Numbered from the stretch's first letter, positions 27,863 to 37,539 are shown. The stretch is 64,000 nt of DNA from Sphingobacterium yanglingense (GCF_004363245.1 NZ_SNYV01000011.1:1054001-1118000), one strand, 5' to 3'. Notes: a model not told the origin generated them from the letters alone. Numbers and translations are program-made.

Positions 27863-28524
27863 TAATCCACCAGTCTATTAACAACCGCGTACTTTATTAA
27901 AGAAGCCGAGTTCTTTACCCCCGTTTTCTCAATCAGATTCTGCCGGTGCCCTTCCACAGTTCGTTTGCTCAAGAATAATTTGTCCGCTATCTCCACATTG
28001 GTATATCCATCACTGATCAATTGCAAGACCTCTACTTCCCGATCACTTAGTTCAATTCCATCTGCAGCTCCTTCCCCCTCATATCCCCCAAATGCCGGAG
28101 GCTGTGCGATTACCCGTTCAAGCAAAAGCATCGCGAGCTCCTCACAGAGGTAGCGTCCCCCATTGCCGATATGCGCAATCGCAAAGAGTAACTCGTCATA
28201 ACTGACATTTTTCACGAGATAGCCTTTAGCGCCTTTCTCAAATGCCTGCGCGACGTTCTGTGTATTGTTCAACATCGACAATACAATAATTTTTATATCG
28301 GGATATTGTTCCACCAACTTTTCAGTCAACTGCAGTCCATCCATCCCAGGCATATTAATATCTGTAATAATCACGTCCGGAATACTTCCTTCCGCCAGAT
28401 AAGCAATCGCCTCCTTACCATTGTTAGCTTCGGCAATCACTTTCATATTTTCTTGTGTATCCAATAATAACTTAATTCCATTACGGACCACCAGATGGTC
28501 CTCTACCAAAATTATCTTAATCAT
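27862..28524 (-). CDS. NarL/LuxR-type DNA-binding response regulator
   Basis: 220 residues. Receiver domain with acidic pair VEDH, phosphoacceptor Asp in VIITDINMPGMDG, and Lys in GYLVKN; C-terminal LuxR helix-turn-helix ELSDREVEVLQLISDGYTNVEIA...SKRTVEGHRQNLIEK. All receiver key residues are present. It is encoded 4 bases after a degenerate kinase-like gene, so it may receive phosphate from another kinase or act without it. Confidence 0.92.
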   Translation of the reverse strand: MIKIILVEDHLVVRNGIKLLLDTQENMKVIAEANNGKEAIAYLAEGSIPDVIITDINMPGMDGLQLTEKLVEQYPDIKIIVLSMLNNTQNVAQAFEKGAKGYLVKNVSYDELLFAIAHIGNGGRYLCEELAMLLLERVIAQPPAFGGYEGEGAADGIELSDREVEVLQLISDGYTNVEIADKLFLSKRTVEGHRQNLIEKTGVKNSASLIKYAVVNRLVD

Positions 28525-28528
28525 ACTG

Positions 28529-29602
28529 TTAGTTATACATTGTTATAAGTACCTGACTGCTCTCTGAAACACGATTTACCTCCAAAGTTCCGTCGTATAG
28601 ACCGATTCTGTTATGCACATTATGCAGCACAGCGTCTGGATAATGCTGAAAACTCTCCTCACCAAGACCTCTAGATTCACTTAAGTTAATATTTATTTTA
28701 TTTCCTTTCACCGTAATTATCAATGAAGCCTCGTAGGGGCGAGCATTTAGCTTCCAACTTTGCAATAAGGCCTGCACCACACGGTAACAGCAAAACTGAA
28801 ACTCGGGCGATTTGTCCGCTATACGTGCATCGATTTTATAACGAAGATCATATCCCAACCGTTTTATACCAAACACCATATCCTCCATTGCCGGCAAAAA
28901 ACCGACATGCACAAAGACATTCGGCAACAGCTCATTAGAAAGTTCTGTAATCTTTCTGATCGTATCATTTAACCGTTTCTTGAGCACCGATATTTCATCC
29001 TCGTAGCCGTTTGAGATTATAAAGTTCTGCATACTCACGCGCAATGCATAGAGCTCCTGTGCCACATCATCGCGCAAAGTCAATCCGATCTGCGCAAGCT
29101 CTGCCTCATACATATCAAAAAACGAGCGGTACAGTGTATCGAATTTATCCTTGGTCAGCGTTGCAAAACTATCTTCTTCATCCAAAAACACCACACTATA
29201 CCCTACGCTATTTTCTTCCAGTTTTTCCTTTTTACTGTATAAGCTGATCCACTTTGTCCCTTTTTTACTTTTGCGCAATTGTATATACGATAGAACCTTA
29301 AGGTACTCAAAGTTGGTATGCGTAAAAAAATGCGACAGACGCGCCTTTTCCTTGCCTACAAAAAGATCAAAAAACACCTTGCCTAGTACATTCCTTTTAT
29401 CGGTATATCCCATCTGTCCTAATACCTGCCCATCGGCCTCGATTATCTCAAAGGCATCATTCAACAACACCCTTCCCTGTGCCCCATGCGGAAACACCTC
29501 CTTCATTACGAAAACCTCATTTGGCGGATGGTTTATCATCAGCTTTGATCGTTCGAAGAGTTCGTGTTCCTTTTGTTTTCTATTTATCTCCATCCAATCC
29601 AA
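28529..29602 (-). CDS. PAS-containing degenerate histidine kinase (pseudokinase)
   Basis: 357 residues. A PAS-like domain (about 40-140) precedes a HisKA_3-type dimerisation helix and an ATPase-like end. The H-box reads TLRDDVAQELYALR, with Arg177 where NarX/LuxR-type kinases have the phosphoacceptor His (LHDGLGQ...). The N-box Asn is replaced (YRVVQALLQSWK) and the DxGxG motif is SESRGLG. The C-terminal fold strand HNRIGLYDGTLEVN is retained. It therefore probably does not phosphorylate and may bind or sequester the neighbouring regulator. Divergent from sigma factor 30008. Confidence 0.8.
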   Translation of the reverse strand: MDWMEINRKQKEHELFERSKLMINHPPNEVFVMKEVFPHGAQGRVLLNDAFEIIEADGQVLGQMGYTDKRNVLGKVFFDLFVGKEKARLSHFFTHTNFEYLKVLSYIQLRKSKKGTKWISLYSKKEKLEENSVGYSVVFLDEEDSFATLTKDKFDTLYRSFFDMYEAELAQIGLTLRDDVAQELYALRVSMQNFIISNGYEDEISVLKKRLNDTIRKITELSNELLPNVFVHVGFLPAMEDMVFGIKRLGYDLRYKIDARIADKSPEFQFCCYRVVQALLQSWKLNARPYEASLIITVKGNKININLSESRGLGEESFQHYPDAVLHNVHNRIGLYDGTLEVNRVSESSQVLITMYN

Positions 29603-30007
29603 AGATTAATACCTTCTCCTATACCTAGCAAAGGAACGGAGCAATGCGATAGAGAAGCAAAAACCAAACCTATTCTACCCTATTAAATACCTGTTATTAA
29701 TTTATTTTTTTGCGGTTTATACGTGCTCTAAAATATTTGTACCTGATATCTATTGCAAAAACACCTCTTTTAAAAATCATGCTTCCATAAAGATATTGAT
29801 AAACGCGATAGTCACAAAGCACCAAAATAGACACAATATACTAATTTACAAACAGATACACCAAAACAGCTATATATACCTGATTGACCGTATTTTTCCC
29901 TAGGAACCTTAATGTGCCTACGCGGTGCCTCTTTTTGTTAATAATCCTGCACCATATTTGATGTATTCCAATAACAAATACACACTTACAACTTAGAAAA
30001 TATCGAT
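29603..30007. other. Intergenic region between pseudokinase and first ECF sigma gene
   Basis: 405 bases with no credible gene. It contains GTATTTTTCCCTAGG (near 29890-29904), resembling blocks upstream of the two other sigma genes, a CTTTTTGTTAA block (29931-29941), and CATATTTG (29953-29960), one base off TAnnTTTG, that may be the sigma gene's -7 element. Confidence 0.5.
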
Positions 30008-30505
30008 ATGAGAACAGCACAATTAAACTTGACGATTTTAGAAAACAGCCCTATTCTAAATAGTATAGCGCAGAAGTTCACTAGCGATCCGTATGAAAAG
30101 GAAGAGTTGGTCCAGGAGACTTTCATACGTTCTCTAAATTATTTGGAGAAGTTTGTTCACAATCCCAAATTGGTCGCTTGGTTATATACGATAATGAAAA
30201 ATATATACATCAATAAATACCGTAGACAAGTCAAATACAGGACTATCGAATCCGAACTTCAACATATCACGCACTTCGAAAAGACATCTTGGAATAAAGG
30301 GGAATCCAAATTCGTTATGGAAGATATACAAGAAGCCCTATCCAAGCTACCTCCTTCCAACTACAAAGCCTTTACCATGTTCGTGGAAGGTTATAAATAT
30401 AACGAGATCGCTGAACACCTACAGGTCCCTGAGGGAACCGTGAAAACAAGAATACACATGGCCAGAAAGCTGCTCAAGGAAAACCTTAGCGGATATGTAT
30501 CTTAA
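30008..30505 (+). CDS. ECF RNA polymerase sigma factor
   Basis: 165 residues, only regions 2 and 4. Region 2 has DPYEKEELVQETFIRSLNYLEKF and WLYTIMKNIYINKYRR; region 4 has LPPSNYKAFTMFVEGYKYNEIA and VPEGTVKTRIHMARKLL. It is a distant paralogue of the sigma factors at 40175 and 46351. No anti-sigma or FecR gene is adjacent; divergent from the pseudokinase and followed by a terminator. Confidence 0.92.
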   Translation: MRTAQLNLTILENSPILNSIAQKFTSDPYEKEELVQETFIRSLNYLEKFVHNPKLVAWLYTIMKNIYINKYRRQVKYRTIESELQHITHFEKTSWNKGESKFVMEDIQEALSKLPPSNYKAFTMFVEGYKYNEIAEHLQVPEGTVKTRIHMARKLLKENLSGYVS

Positions 30506-30524
30506 TACGGATAGAAAGTAATGT

Positions 30525-30560
30525 AAAATGCCCTTCTATAGAATTATAGAAGGGCATTTT
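30525..30560. terminator. Bidirectional terminator between sigma gene and SDR gene
   Basis: Perfect 16-bp stem AAAATGCCCTTCTATA (30525-30540) with TATAGAAGGGCATTTT (30545-30560) and a 4-base loop, serving convergent genes. Confidence 0.92.
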
Positions 30561-30562
30561 AT

Positions 30563-31450
30563 TTAAATCGTAACTCGTCCGCCAGTAACTGGAATAGTCG
30601 CTCCAGAAATATAGGACGCAGCATCTGAGGCTAAAAATACATATACTGGCGCAATCTCTACAGGTTGACCAGGTCTACCTATAGGCGTATTTACTCCAAA
30701 TTTTTCATGATCAGGTATGGTACTCGGAATCAGAGGGGTCCATACCGGACCCGGAGCTACTGCGTTGACACGTATTCCTGAGCCATCCTCTAAGAATAGT
30801 TGTGCTAAGCTAGCTGTAAAATTCTGAATCGCGCCTTTACTCGCTGCATAAGGCAAGAGCGTAGGGTTCGGATCATATGCATTCACGGAAGTCGTATTTA
30901 TAATACTACTTCCTGGTCTCATATATTTTTTCGCCGCTTTTACGAGATAGAACATCGCACTCATATTCGTTTCGAAAGTTTTATTCCATTCTGATGCACT
31001 GATTTCTTCCACAGTTTTATACGTCATCTGATATGCCGCATTATTAATCAAAACATCGACCCTACCCAATTCAGCCACACAAGTACGAACAATAGTCTCA
31101 CAGTGTGATTCGGAACGAATATCTCCGCGAATCAATACACAGGTACGACCTGCTTTTTCTACCCAACTTTTGGTATCAAGAGCATCTTCATCCTCAACTT
31201 CTTCTTTGTACGCGACTACAATATCTGCACCTTCCCGAGCCATAGCGATTGCGACGGCTTTACCTATACCCGAATCTCCTCCTGTAATAAGAACGACTTT
31301 TTCTTTTAACATCTCCCTACCTTCATAGGATTCTTCGCCATGATCAGGAACTGGACTCATCGCACTAGAGATACCGGGTACAGCTTGATCCTGCTTTTCA
31401 AAGGGCGGTTTCGCGTATTTATCAATTGGATTATTTTCTTCTGGTTTCAT
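30563..31450 (-). CDS. SDR-family oxidoreductase (YhdG/YghA type)
   Basis: 295 residues: a Pro-rich N-terminal extension (FEKQDQAVPGISSAMSPVPDHG) and an SDR core with VVLITGGDSGIGKAVA, NNAAYQ, catalytic Ser/Tyr-Lys in NTTSVNAYDPN...PYAASKGA, and C-terminal SGATIPVTGG. This long-N-terminus group is often induced by general stress. Two GGGGTA boxes lie 80-115 bases upstream. Confidence 0.9.
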   Translation of the reverse strand: MKPEENNPIDKYAKPPFEKQDQAVPGISSAMSPVPDHGEESYEGREMLKEKVVLITGGDSGIGKAVAIAMAREGADIVVAYKEEVEDEDALDTKSWVEKAGRTCVLIRGDIRSESHCETIVRTCVAELGRVDVLINNAAYQMTYKTVEEISASEWNKTFETNMSAMFYLVKAAKKYMRPGSSIINTTSVNAYDPNPTLLPYAASKGAIQNFTASLAQLFLEDGSGIRVNAVAPGPVWTPLIPSTIPDHEKFGVNTPIGRPGQPVEIAPVYVFLASDAASYISGATIPVTGGRVTI

Positions 31451-31528
31451 AGTGTTTTATTTTAAGTTCAAAAGTTAACAATGAACAGCTCCAACATCAA
31501 ATTGTTAATAAAATTAGCCGTACAAGTA

Positions 31529-31563
31529 TTTACCCCTAGCGACAGTACCGTAATAAATACCCC
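31529..31563 (-). promoter_or_regulatory. Paired GGGGTA boxes upstream of SDR gene
   Basis: Minus strand GGGGTATT (31563-31556) and, 27 bases downstream, GGGGTAAA (31536-31529) in CTAGGGGTAAATAC. The core is shared with the sigma-gene upstream regions. Possible alternative-sigma promoter or activator site; also lies upstream of plus-strand otsAB. Confidence 0.4.
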
Positions 31564-31682
31564 TTTCGTCCTTTATCCCTGAATCGCCACCGTCTTTTAC
31601 AAACTATTCCTACTAAGAGACGTTAGAATAAGTATAGTATTACATCTATTTAGGTCAATTTCGACCTATCACCTTACCTTGT

Positions 31683-33893
31683 ATGCAAACAAAACGAACT
31701 ATAATCATCTCCAATCGATTGCCTATACGTATCGAAAAACAGGATGGTAAATTACTTTTTATTCCCAGCGAAGGCGGTCTCGCCACCGGTCTTGGCTCTT
31801 ACTATAAAAAAGGCGGAAGTATCTGGGTCGGTTGGCCGGGATATATCCCAGAGAGCCCAGAAGAAGAACAACTCATTCGAGAAGAACTGGCCAGCCATAA
31901 CCTCATCCCCGTTTTCTTGAGTGCCCAAGAACTGGAAGACTACTATGAAGGATTTTCAAATGAGATATTATGGCCCATCTGTCATTACAGATTATCCTAC
32001 GCCGTATTTGATAAGTCCTACTGGGCAGCCTATCAACAAGTAAATCAAAAATTCTGCGATGCCACGCTAGCACAGCATATCACCGAAAAAGATGAGATAT
32101 GGGTTCATGATTATCAACTGATGCTGCTTCCCCAATTACTACGACAGCAGAACAATTACCTGACCATTGGCTACTTTCAGCACATCCCCTTTCCTGCCGA
32201 CGAGATTTTCAGATGTATCCCTTGGCGCAATGAATTACTAAAAGGTCTGCTGGGGGCCGACCTCATTGCCTTCCATACCTATCATGATGCCCAACATTTT
32301 CTCAATTCCTGCTTAAATCTCCTTCATCTCTCGCCCAAAAATAACAGCGTACGTTGTCGGGACCGCAGGGTACATGTAGAGGTGTTTCCGATGGGTATCG
32401 ATTTCGAAAAATTTGAACAGCTGTCCAAATCTGCCGACGTACTCTCTAGAGTACATGTGCTACAGGAGCAGTATCAAAATCGCAAAATCATTCTTTCCAT
32501 CGATCGACTGGATTACAGCAAGGGCATTCTCGAACGGCTAGCTGCCTACGAGAATCTCTTACAGACCTATCCCGAGTTACGCAACCGCGTAGTTTTATAT
32601 ATGCTTGTAGTCCCTTCCCGCGACAATGTAGCGCAGTACAAATTACTGCGCGACGAGATTGACCGAATGGTCGGTCATATCAATGCCGTGTACGGTTCGG
32701 ACGAATGGACACCGATTACCTACTTCTATAATTCGCTGGCCATCGAAGACCTGTCTGCCTTATATGTTGCTGCAGACATCTGCTTGGTCACCTCCCTGCG
32801 TGACGGAATGAACCTGGTCTGCAAGGAATATATCGCGAGCAAATCCCAACGACAGGATGGCGTGCTCATCCTCAGCGAATTTGCAGGTGCTGCCAAAGAA
32901 CTTCCGGAAACGATACAGATCAATCCCTATTCCATCGAAGACATCACCCAGGCTATACATCTTGCCATCTATATGCCCCATAAAGAGCAGCAGCAACGGA
33001 TGAAAAGCAATGTCGCTCTGGTCAAAAAATTCAATATCAGCCATTGGGTAAAATTATTTTTCAACCGCCTGCATGAAATCAAACGGGAGCAAAAAACCCA
33101 TGCCAGTAGAAAACTACAGGGACCTACCCTCAAAAAGATCACCGATAGGCTTGCCCAATCCAAAAGAAGATTACTTTTTCTTGACTACGATGGTACCTTG
33201 GTCGGATTCCAAAAAGAGGCCAATGCAGCACGACCCACCGCAGCAGTGCTTCAAGTCCTAGCAGACCTCCAACATGACCCTGCCAATCAGATTACGATCA
33301 TCAGCGGACGGCCGCATACCGATTTGCGCAAATGGTTTGGCGACACCGATTACTTCCTCATCGGCGAACATGGGGCATGGAGCAATTTTCCCGATGGGCA
33401 GTGGCGGGATAAACCCGATATGCCTACCGCCTGGAAAACTCCAGTACGCCGTATCATGTCCAAATTTACCGACCGCACCCCTGGAGCAAATATTGAAGAA
33501 AAAAACTATTCCCTGGCCTGGCATTATCGAAAAGTGCATACCGGACTAGGTCTGATGCGTGCCCAAGAGCTAGCAGATGCATTACGCTACCTGCTACCCC
33601 AATATGGTCTGCAGCTTCTTATGGGAGACAAAGTGATTGAAGTAAAAATCAATGTGCTGAACAAAGGAAAGGCTGCTTTGGAAATCGTAGAACAATACCA
33701 GCCCGATTTTATATTCGCCATCGGTGATGACTCTACAGACGAAGATATGTTTTTCGAGCTACAGGACTCGGCAGTGACCGTCAAAGTCGGCACCAAACAG
33801 ACCCTAGCACAGTATTACATCGAAAAACAGGAGGATGTCCTTGACTTGCTCAGCCAGCTCCGCGTACCACAGAACAAGAAAACAGCGCTATAA
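31683..33893 (+). CDS. otsAB: Trehalose-6-phosphate synthase / phosphatase fusion
   Basis: 736 residues. Residues 1-470 are a GT20 synthase (IIISNRLPIRIEK, WVHDYQLMLLPQLLR, GYFQHIPFPADEIF, SIDRLDYSKGI) that joins UDP-glucose to glucose-6-phosphate; residues about 495-730 are a HAD phosphatase (LLFLDYDGTLVGF, ISGRPHTDLRKW, AIGDDSTDEDMF) that removes the phosphate. One protein thus makes trehalose, a desiccation and osmotic protectant. First of a same-strand run with GH15, 38 bases away. Confidence 0.96.
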   Translation: MQTKRTIIISNRLPIRIEKQDGKLLFIPSEGGLATGLGSYYKKGGSIWVGWPGYIPESPEEEQLIREELASHNLIPVFLSAQELEDYYEGFSNEILWPICHYRLSYAVFDKSYWAAYQQVNQKFCDATLAQHITEKDEIWVHDYQLMLLPQLLRQQNNYLTIGYFQHIPFPADEIFRCIPWRNELLKGLLGADLIAFHTYHDAQHFLNSCLNLLHLSPKNNSVRCRDRRVHVEVFPMGIDFEKFEQLSKSADVLSRVHVLQEQYQNRKIILSIDRLDYSKGILERLAAYENLLQTYPELRNRVVLYMLVVPSRDNVAQYKLLRDEIDRMVGHINAVYGSDEWTPITYFYNSLAIEDLSALYVAADICLVTSLRDGMNLVCKEYIASKSQRQDGVLILSEFAGAAKELPETIQINPYSIEDITQAIHLAIYMPHKEQQQRMKSNVALVKKFNISHWVKLFFNRLHEIKREQKTHASRKLQGPTLKKITDRLAQSKRRLLFLDYDGTLVGFQKEANAARPTAAVLQVLADLQHDPANQITIISGRPHTDLRKWFGDTDYFLIGEHGAWSNFPDGQWRDKPDMPTAWKTPVRRIMSKFTDRTPGANIEEKNYSLAWHYRKVHTGLGLMRAQELADALRYLLPQYGLQLLMGDKVIEVKINVLNKGKAALEIVEQYQPDFIFAIGDDSTDEDMFFELQDSAVTVKVGTKQTLAQYYIEKQEDVLDLLSQLRVPQNKKTAL

Positions 33894-33931
33894 ACGGATT
33901 CCTAACACCTTTCATACTTAAACGATACAAT

Positions 33932-35737
33932 ATGACAAAACAGAAGCATCTTTACAACAGTGGAATTATCGGAAACTGTGCTTATATAGCACATGTAGGC
34001 AAAGACAGCAACATCAACTGGTTGTGCTGGCCTTCTTTCGAAGACTCTTTTGTATTTGGTACACTGCTGGATGAACATAAAGGAGGACGGTTTAGTATTA
34101 CTCCTCCTGGAGATATTCTCCACTCCAGCCAGCACTATATCGAGAATACAAACATCTTATGCACGACTATAGAAAGTGCCGAAGGAAGCTACCGCATCAC
34201 CGACTTTGCGCCCCGCTTCGAGCAATACGAACGCTACTATAAGCCCCTAGTCTTGATTCGAAAGATAGAACCTATCTCAGGGCATCCCAAAGTAAGGGTC
34301 ATCTGTGACCCTAAATACCAATACGGTGAAGCTTCCTTTCAAAAAAGCAGAGGCAGCAACCATATCCAATTTGAATCTGGCGATGTCAAGATGCGGCTAG
34401 CGACCAATATGCCCATCAGCCATTTCTTTAATGATGTCAGCTATCTGATCAATAAGCCTGTATATTTGATCCTCACATTTAGCAATTCTTTTGAGGCCCC
34501 TATCGCCCGTACCGCCGAAGACTTCTTGACCCGTACCCGTCAATATTGGCACCGCTGGGTGAAGAATGCTTCCATTCCAGCTTTCTATCAAAAAGAAGTG
34601 ATCCGGTCTGCACTTGCCCTTAAGTTACATCAATACGAGGATACGGGAGCCATAATTGCCGCCAGCACCACCAGTCTACCCGAACACCCTGGTGCCGGAC
34701 GTAACTGGGATTATCGATTCTGTTGGGTCCGCGACAGCTATTACGTACTTACCGCCCTGAGCCATATCGGTCATTTCGAAGAGATGGAACGCTATGCTTC
34801 CTACATTGCCAACATCACCCAATCGGACCCTGGTCGGTTACAACCTCTTTACGGTATCCTCGGCCAGTCTGACCTTGAAGAGAAAATACTAGATTCCCTA
34901 AATGGCTACCAGGGCAACCAGCCCATCCGCATAGGCAATCAAGCCTCCGAGCATATTCAAAATGACGTTTATGGTCAAGCGATGATAGCCCTGCTCCCCC
35001 TATTCACCGATCATCGGTTCCGCCACCAAAACACCGGGTTCGCAGCCGAATGGACACGTTTTATACTCCGCAAGATGGAGCTCACCATTGATGAGAAAGA
35101 TGCAGGCATCTGGGAATTCCGGAATATGGAAAAACGGCATTGCTATTCCAACCTTTTTCAATGGGCCGGTGCCACGGCGGCATTAAAAATAGCAAGGCAA
35201 TATGATCTAGAAGACATCAATAGGCAGGCAAATGTAATCCGCGATAAAGCCGCACAACACATCGAGAGCTGCTATGACAGCGAGCGCATGGTCTATACCA
35301 ATGCCCACGAGAGTACGGATCTGGATGCCTCGACCTTACAGCTTATCATGATGGGGTATCTCGACCCCAACTCGAAAAAAGCCAAAGAACATCTCAAACA
35401 ATTGGAAAAAGTACTGAAGGGAGACCAAGGATTATTCTACCGCTACCTTCACAAAGATGACTTTGGACGTCCACGGTCCACCTTTTTGGTCTGTGCATTC
35501 TGGTATGTAGAGGCACTGGCCTGTGTGGGTAGACTCGACGAAGCCCAGAAAGTCTTCAAGCAGTTACTGTCCTTTGCCAATCACCTCATGTTATTCAGCG
35601 AAGATGTAGACGATTATGATGGCAGCCAATGGGGTAATTTCCCGCAGGCCTATAGCCATGTTGGACTGGTCAACGCAGCCTATCGCATTGCTATAAAGCT
35701 CGATAGCCCCACTTTTTTCGATAACACCAACAGCTAG
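33932..35737 (+). CDS. Glycoside hydrolase family 15 protein
   Basis: 601 residues. N-terminal beta-sandwich with IIGNCAYIAHVGKDSNINWLCWP, then an (alpha/alpha)6 barrel with GRNWDYRFCWVRDSYY and a late NFPQAYSHVGLVNAAY motif. GH15 includes glucoamylases and bacterial trehalases; placement directly behind otsAB makes trehalose or a related alpha-glucoside the likely substrate. No signal peptide, so cytoplasmic. Confidence 0.92.
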   Translation: MTKQKHLYNSGIIGNCAYIAHVGKDSNINWLCWPSFEDSFVFGTLLDEHKGGRFSITPPGDILHSSQHYIENTNILCTTIESAEGSYRITDFAPRFEQYERYYKPLVLIRKIEPISGHPKVRVICDPKYQYGEASFQKSRGSNHIQFESGDVKMRLATNMPISHFFNDVSYLINKPVYLILTFSNSFEAPIARTAEDFLTRTRQYWHRWVKNASIPAFYQKEVIRSALALKLHQYEDTGAIIAASTTSLPEHPGAGRNWDYRFCWVRDSYYVLTALSHIGHFEEMERYASYIANITQSDPGRLQPLYGILGQSDLEEKILDSLNGYQGNQPIRIGNQASEHIQNDVYGQAMIALLPLFTDHRFRHQNTGFAAEWTRFILRKMELTIDEKDAGIWEFRNMEKRHCYSNLFQWAGATAALKIARQYDLEDINRQANVIRDKAAQHIESCYDSERMVYTNAHESTDLDASTLQLIMMGYLDPNSKKAKEHLKQLEKVLKGDQGLFYRYLHKDDFGRPRSTFLVCAFWYVEALACVGRLDEAQKVFKQLLSFANHLMLFSEDVDDYDGSQWGNFPQAYSHVGLVNAAYRIAIKLDSPTFFDNTNS

Positions 35738-35989
35738 CACGAGTTTTGATTGCCTTCCGCTGTTACGGTTTCTACGTCACTACTGCGACAAATACCCAGT
35801 TCCAAAAGAGTAGATTTTGAGGTTAAAACAAGTATTCTACACCGCCGTTTCGGTCTGTTTTTTGAAGTTAGTATAGCGTAAACAACTCAACATACTATTA
35901 TGGATATACAAGATTTGAAAATTACCGCAGGACAGATGAGAAGCTTGATCATTGCGATGATCAATGTAGACACACAAAATAATAAGAGC

Positions 35990-36238
35990 ATGACAAAGAA
36001 CCATGGAAAACAGATAAAAGACGATGCCAAGTACGAAGCATTACGCCGTGGAGGGGCCAGCAAAGAAAAAGCCGCCCGCATTGCCAATTCGCCCAATGCC
36101 AGTAAAAAAGGAGGTAAAAGTAGTCCAATGGAAGAACGTACCAAACCCCAACTTCTAGAAGAAGCAAAAAAAATTGGTATTAAAGGACGATATAAGATGA
36201 CAAAAGGTGAATTGATTGCTGCTGTTCGTAATCACTAG
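35990..36238 (+). CDS. DUF7218 / Rho-N-like small nucleic-acid-binding protein
   Basis: About 82 residues. First half DAKYEALRRGGASKEKAARIANSP is the DUF7218-type helical motif; second half TKPQLLEEAKKIGIKGRYKMTKGELIAAVRNH-like sequence is a Rho N-terminal/SAP-type helix-extended-helix that binds nucleic acids. I prefer ATG 35990 (MTKNHGKQIKDD); an upstream ATG at 35900 adds 30 residues without family resemblance. The gene ends 2 bases before the topoisomerase IB start. Confidence 0.75.
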   Translation: MTKNHGKQIKDDAKYEALRRGGASKEKAARIANSPNASKKGGKSSPMEERTKPQLLEEAKKIGIKGRYKMTKGELIAAVRNH

Positions 36239-36240
36239 TT

Positions 36241-37305
36241 ATGCCAATAGCAGATAATTTAATATCAGATTCCGAAGCCTTGCACGAAGCAGGGCTTCGT
36301 TATGTTTCGTGCAAAGAGCGAGGCTACCAGCGCGTGCGCCGTGGAAAAAAAATTAAATACATCGATCAGGAAGGTAAGCCGATTCAAAATCCGCAAACGC
36401 TGGCCCGTATCCAAGCTTTAGTGATACCTCCTGCTTGGAAAAATGTTTGGATATGTCCTCTTTCTAATGGCCATCTACAAGCCACAGGCAAGGATGAACG
36501 TGGACGCAAACAGTATCGGTATCATCAGTTATGGACTGAAATACGTAAACAGCAAAAATTCAGCAATCTATACATCTTCGGCAAAAAGCAAGCTCAGTTA
36601 GAACGACAAATAATAAAAGACCTAGAATTAACTAAATTCTGTAAAGAAAAAGTATGTGCTTTAGCTTTAGCAGTTATGAGTAGGACTTACTTCCGTGTGG
36701 GCAATACTATTTACGAGAAGGAAAATAAATCCTACGGACTCACTACCTTACGTAACCATCATCTAAAACAACTCTCTACCCATAAAGTATTTTTTAAATT
36801 TATTGGGAAGAAAGGGATACAGCAGCAGCATTTTTTGAAAGAAAAATCCCTGATCCGTTTATTGAACAAGGTAAAAGAAATTCCCGGTCAACGACTATTT
36901 CAATATTATAATCATATGGATCGGATAACACCTCTTGATTCGGGAAATCTAAACGATTACATTCAAGAAGCGACCAAGACCGATTTAACATGCAAAACAC
37001 TCCGCACATGGTACGCTTGTATATTGACGCTTTACTATATGGGTCAATCGATACCCTTGAAAAATCAAACTGAACGTACGACCCAACTTTTGAGGGTTAT
37101 CGACTCCGTAGCACACCAATTAGGGAACACCCGAGCCGTTACACGTACACATTACATACACCCCTCTATTCAGGAAATATACCTCTCTGGCGATTTAAAT
37201 CAATGGATAAAGCGGGTCAATAAACAAGAACATCTAAAACCAGCGGATAACTTATATAAACGCAAATTAATGCAACTACTCCGCTATACTATCCAACAAC
37301 CCTAG
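36241..37305 (+). CDS. DNA topoisomerase IB
   Basis: 354 residues, the short poxvirus-like bacterial form. Catalytic regions: YFRVGNTIYEKENKSYGLTTL (first Arg), FKFIGKKG with the Lys, LRTWYACILTL (second Arg region), and the Tyr nucleophile in THYIHPSIQEIYLSG. It relaxes supercoils by nicking one strand through a 3'-phosphotyrosine. Coupled to the preceding small nucleic-acid-binding gene. Confidence 0.93.
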   Translation: MPIADNLISDSEALHEAGLRYVSCKERGYQRVRRGKKIKYIDQEGKPIQNPQTLARIQALVIPPAWKNVWICPLSNGHLQATGKDERGRKQYRYHQLWTEIRKQQKFSNLYIFGKKQAQLERQIIKDLELTKFCKEKVCALALAVMSRTYFRVGNTIYEKENKSYGLTTLRNHHLKQLSTHKVFFKFIGKKGIQQQHFLKEKSLIRLLNKVKEIPGQRLFQYYNHMDRITPLDSGNLNDYIQEATKTDLTCKTLRTWYACILTLYYMGQSIPLKNQTERTTQLLRVIDSVAHQLGNTRAVTRTHYIHPSIQEIYLSGDLNQWIKRVNKQEHLKPADNLYKRKLMQLLRYTIQQP

Positions 37306-37539
37306 TTACCTAGGAGCTAGTCGAACACTATCTTGTTGGGCGTCCATGCTATCTAGGTTGGCAGAATCTAATGTCCCATACCTCAGTTCATCTGTAGGAT
37401 TCAAGTTATACCGGGACTTATCGGATTCCGTCACAGGCCCTGGTCCTGACTTTCCACTTACTTCCTTTGTACTACTCCTACACCCTATCATCAAAAGCGC
37501 ACTTAGCATCGTAATGAAAAAATAATCGTATGTTCTCAT
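37306..37539 (-). CDS. Small lipoprotein (77 aa)
   Basis: ATG 37539 gives a lipoprotein signal MRTYDYFFITMLSALLMIGC with Cys at 20, then an Asp/Ser-rich tail (TDELRYGTLDSANLDSMDA). The frame is open farther upstream to 37716, but that part has no start that keeps the signal peptide at the N-terminus. Function unknown. Confidence 0.65.
   Translation of the reverse strand: MRTYDYFFITMLSALLMIGCRSSTKEVSGKSGPGPVTESDKSRYNLNPTDELRYGTLDSANLDSMDAQQDSVRLAPR

Noticed and set aside
28529..29602. Ordinary active histidine kinase
   Set aside because: The phosphoacceptor His, N-box Asn and ATP-binding DxGxG are all replaced, so an active-kinase label would be misleading.
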